A stretch of DNA of 9,100 nucleotides, from contig CAMYNC010000085.1 of NCBI GenBank assembly GCA_947259685.1, positions 44,914 to 54,013 on the forward strand, read 5' to 3'. A program made the position numbers and the translations under genes. Under the pieces are notes generated by a model. That model was not told the origin of the DNA, ran no database searches, and was given only the letters and a program-made list of their open reading frames with translations. The first letter of the stretch is position 1. Each line of letters starts with the position of its first letter. The DNA is from an uncultured Desulfuromonadales bacterium (GTDB lineage Bacteria > Desulfobacterota > Desulfuromonadia > Desulfuromonadales > Geopsychrobacteraceae). This document shows, in pieces, positions 8,201-9,100 of the stretch.

Positions 8201-9100
8201 ACCGCCAACAAAAAGAAGCTGGAGAGCGAGCGTCAGAATCTTGATCAGCAGCTCAGCGAATTGCAGAGAAAATTTGCTGGGCAACAGAAACTCGTGCAGG
8301 CCACCGAAGACAGTTTTAAGAAATCCCAGGCCGATTTGGCGATCGCCACTGGCCAGGCCAAAGAGAACCAGGAACGGCTGCAAAAACTAAGCGCTGAGAA
8401 GACTACCCTGGCTAAACAACTGGAGACGCTGACCGCAGAAAAATCAACTATTCAGGAACAGCTGGCAGAAAAAGCGGCTTACCTCGCAGGGTTTGAGGGT
8501 GAGTGGCAGACCCTCACGACGAAATACAATACCCTCGCAGCAGACAAAATACAGCTGGAGAACGACCGACGGAACCTTGAAAAGCAACTTGCCGTTATGC
8601 GAAATAATTTTTCCGAGCAGCAGAGACTTGCCCAAGAGACAGAAACTGATCTGCAGCAGCAGTTGCAGAAGTCTCAGAGCGAGCTCGCGGCTGCCACCGG
8701 TCAGGGCAAAGAGAACCAGGAGCACCTGAAGAAACTTCGCGCGGAGAAGTCGACCCTGGCAACGCAGCTGGAATCACTAAGCGCTGAAAAATCCAACCTC
8801 ATAGCCCAGATGGATCAGCTGAATCAGGATTTGCAACAGACACAGCAGGCCCAAAATGCCTCGACAGAGAAGCTCCAGACCTTACTCTCCAGCAAAGAGA
8901 GTTCTCTGGCTGAGCTGGAAGCGGGGCAGGAAATGTTAGAGACACAGCTTAGCTCCCTTGCGGCAGACAAAAAGAAACTGGAAAGCGATCGCCAGGGGCG
9001 GGAAAAACAGCTTGCCGCGCTGCAGCAAAAACTTACCGACCAGCAGAACATTGCGCAGGAGAGTAAAGCCGATCTACAGCAGCAGCTGCAGCAGGCAAAG
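5276..9100 (+). CDS. Exported giant coiled-coil repeat protein (N-terminal 1275 residues; runs off the right edge)
   Basis: The frame stays open from ATG 5276 through 1275 codons to the window end with no stop. Residues 1-24 are a signal peptide (Lys2, hydrophobic core LFALFIIISATL, AQA before Ile25), so the product leaves the cytoplasm. Residues 25-57 are a short non-repetitive segment. From about residue 58 the sequence is Gln/Leu/Lys/Glu/Ala-rich with regular leucines. No proline occurs after Pro44 and no cysteine anywhere, which fits an uninterrupted alpha-helical coiled coil. The recurring motif is LAAEKKQLESDRQDLEKQL followed by LQKKLAEQQ, at residues 58, 157, 244, 356, 497, 584, 721, 862, 974, 1086 and 1227. 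An AGGA site precedes the start by 5 nt. The gene is separated from livF by a hairpin and is probably its own transcription unit. I do not recognise a named family: similarity to myosin- or SMC-like coils would be compositional. Without the C-terminus, the anchor and function remain unknown. Confidence 0.85.
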   Translation, partial: MKFSAHLFALFIIISATLPGFAQAIERVKIDQTTRGAINQADFPQQVEFRQLKSLHTILLAEKRQLASDYQDLEKKLVELQEQLGIENTALNQQLKMVSKEKIKLIGQLDQLKTVLHQIQKEKDLSSTDLQTQLSAKESSLAQFEAEQEKLAAQVDSLAVEKQRLENDRQDLRTKLDLLQNKLGEQQKKTLLTEEVLQKTQADLTAAREQLKQNQARLQKLANEKVSLGKSEVDQQKLEEQSHLLLAEKKQLQSDRRDLEKQLAVLQKKLAEQQQVAQATQNRQQQSQADFASTGDQAKKNQELLQKLSDEKASLAKQLETLSEDKITILEQLAAKKTYLARFEREWQTLTEQFNSLAAEKQQLQHNRQDLETQLDTLEKNLVEQQRLTQETKKDRQLQLQKLRAELAVAAGQDKERQAQLLKLGDEKTTLAKQLEELALEKTKLLAQVDQLDQAFKQAEKDKTVSTADLWNQLAEKERALTKFKTGQKQLESQLNSVSAEKKQLQSDHQTLVAKLDLLQKQFAEQQRDSLVTENALQTVQEVLTAANGQIKEQQALLQKLSVEKASLAKLDVGRQKVETQLNSLAAENKLLEGNRQELEKQLTSLQKKLAEQQQLAQSTAEKLQQSQTDLLNASQKSKENQARLQQLGGEKTSLAKQLETLAAEKTNLLNQLDQQGKELQAEQKARAWTKADLQQQLAEKESSLAGLEGEWQRLTTRFNNLSANKKQLESDRQGLQTQLDAVQKNLAEQQRMAQETKAELQQQLQLAQAGNATTAEQVKKSQERLRKLGEEKTALAKQLAALTTEKTSLMAQVEKLDQELRAAQKDKQTATADLLGQLNAKESSLAELKGDQQQLGTQLNSLSAGKKQLENDRQELVEQLAALQKKFAEQQKMAQGTADRFQQSQADLATATSQVKETAERLAKLNDEKATLTKQLETLSTEKSAILKQLAATEGSLAELEGGRQERDTQVNNLTANKKKLESERQNLDQQLSELQRKFAGQQKLVQATEDSFKKSQADLAIATGQAKENQERLQKLSAEKTTLAKQLETLTAEKSTIQEQLAEKAAYLAGFEGEWQTLTTKYNTLAADKIQLENDRRNLEKQLAVMRNNFSEQQRLAQETETDLQQQLQKSQSELAAATGQGKENQEHLKKLRAEKSTLATQLESLSAEKSNLIAQMDQLNQDLQQTQQAQNASTEKLQTLLSSKESSLAELEAGQEMLETQLSSLAADKKKLESDRQGREKQLAALQQKLTDQQNIAQESKADLQQQLQQAK
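5447..5743 (+). repeat. Coiled-coil unit C0 (first, shortened unit, 99 residues)
   Basis: The unit opens with ILLAEKRQLASDYQDLEKKL, the standard repeat head. It ends with a stretch (IKLIGQLDQL... then LQTQLSAKESSLAQFEAEQ) that matches the tails of the 141-residue C units. It is therefore a C unit lacking 42 residues, exactly six heptads, from its middle. Confidence 0.65.
5744..6763 (+). repeat. Super-repeat 1 (units A1-B1-C1: 87 + 112 + 141 residues)
   Basis: Unit heads fall at 5744, 6005 and 6341. A1 carries KLDLLQNKLGEQQ and LLTEEVLQ. B1 carries the FEREWQTL signature with Trp347. C1 carries the QVDQLDQAFKQAEKDK stretch. A1 lacks the 25-residue block (QLETL... to ...SLAE) that its later counterpart A3 contains. 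Confidence 0.75.
6764..7858 (+). repeat. Super-repeat 2 (units A2-B2-C2: 87 + 137 + 141 residues)
   Basis: Unit heads fall at 6764, 7025 and 7436. By hand alignment A2 is identical to A1 at 44 of 87 residues without gaps, including KLDLLQ and the LVTENALQ counterpart. B2 contains a 25-residue insertion (DQQGKELQ... to ...ADLQQQL) relative to B1 and B3, and keeps EGEWQ with Trp712. C2 carries QVEKLDQELRAAQKDK. Confidence 0.75.
7859..8953 (+). repeat. Super-repeat 3 (units A3-B3-C3: 112 + 112 + 141 residues)
   Basis: Unit heads fall at 7859, 8195 and 8531. By hand alignment B3 is identical to B1 at 65 of 112 residues without gaps and keeps EGEWQTL with Trp1077. A3 is the long form of the A unit, with the 25-residue block that A1 and A2 lack. 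C3 carries QMDQLNQDLQQTQQAQ. Confidence 0.75.
8954..9100 (+). repeat. Start of a further unit, cut by the window edge
   Basis: The head SLAADKKKLESDRQGREKQL is clear. The next stretch, AQESKADLQQQLQQ, is closer to the C units (AQETKAELQQQLQ in C2) than to the A unit expected from the A-B-C order. The periodic order may therefore break here, or this may be a hybrid unit. Confidence 0.6.

Noticed and set aside
5201..9051. Many open frames on the - strand across the coiled-coil gene, some over 100 codons
   Set aside because: They are by-products of the biased codons (CAG, CTG, GAG, AAG, GCC) of the + strand repeat. Their peptides are Ser/Cys/Phe/Leu-rich repeats of each other, lack plausible ribosome binding sites and domain features, and mirror the repeat array.
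5744..9100. CRISPR array or DNA tandem repeat
   Set aside because: The periodicity is at the protein level with diverged DNA. Units are coding throughout, vary in length by multiples of three, and contain no short identical repeats with unique spacers.

Overview
The window has two parts. Positions 206-5007 hold a complete five-gene ABC importer operon of the branched-chain amino acid (Liv/HAAT) family, in the order livK-livH-livM-livG-livF, all on the + strand. From 5276 to the right edge runs one open frame for an exported, almost purely coiled-coil protein of at least 1275 residues, with no stop codon inside the window. The gene order, signal peptides, Shine-Dalgarno sites and moderately GC-rich codon use indicate a Gram-negative bacterium. 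A deltaproteobacterium of the Desulfuromonadales (Geobacter/Pelobacter/Desulfuromonas type) is my best guess. This is recognition by style, not a database result.

Layout: 1-97 may be the 3' end of an upstream gene. A hairpin with a T-rich tail follows at 106-157. It is either that gene's terminator or an attenuator in the livK leader. livK encodes the periplasmic binding protein. A strong 12-bp hairpin lies in the 117-nt gap between livK and livH. livH and livM (the two permeases) and livG and livF (the two ATPases) are then packed with a 16-nt gap, a 4-nt overlap and a 1-nt overlap, as expected for a co-translated complex. A hairpin after livF probably ends the operon. LivK would capture a branched-chain or similar amino acid in the periplasm and deliver it to the LivHM channel, driven by the LivGF ATPases.

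After a 268-nt intergenic region comes the unusual gene. It has a clear signal peptide and about 30 non-repetitive residues, followed by more than 1200 residues without any proline or cysteine. I can read this region as a diverged tandem array of units about 112 residues long. The units come in three classes (A, B, C) that repeat in the same order, giving a super-repeat of 340, 365 and 365 residues. Unit lengths differ only by steps of 25, 4 and 42 residues, all of which are compatible with keeping the coiled-coil phase. As a continuous helix the visible part alone would be roughly 180 nm long, far longer than a periplasm is deep. The C-terminus lies outside the window, so its anchoring and function cannot be assigned. 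I see no RNA genes, insertion sequences, CRISPR arrays or phage genes.
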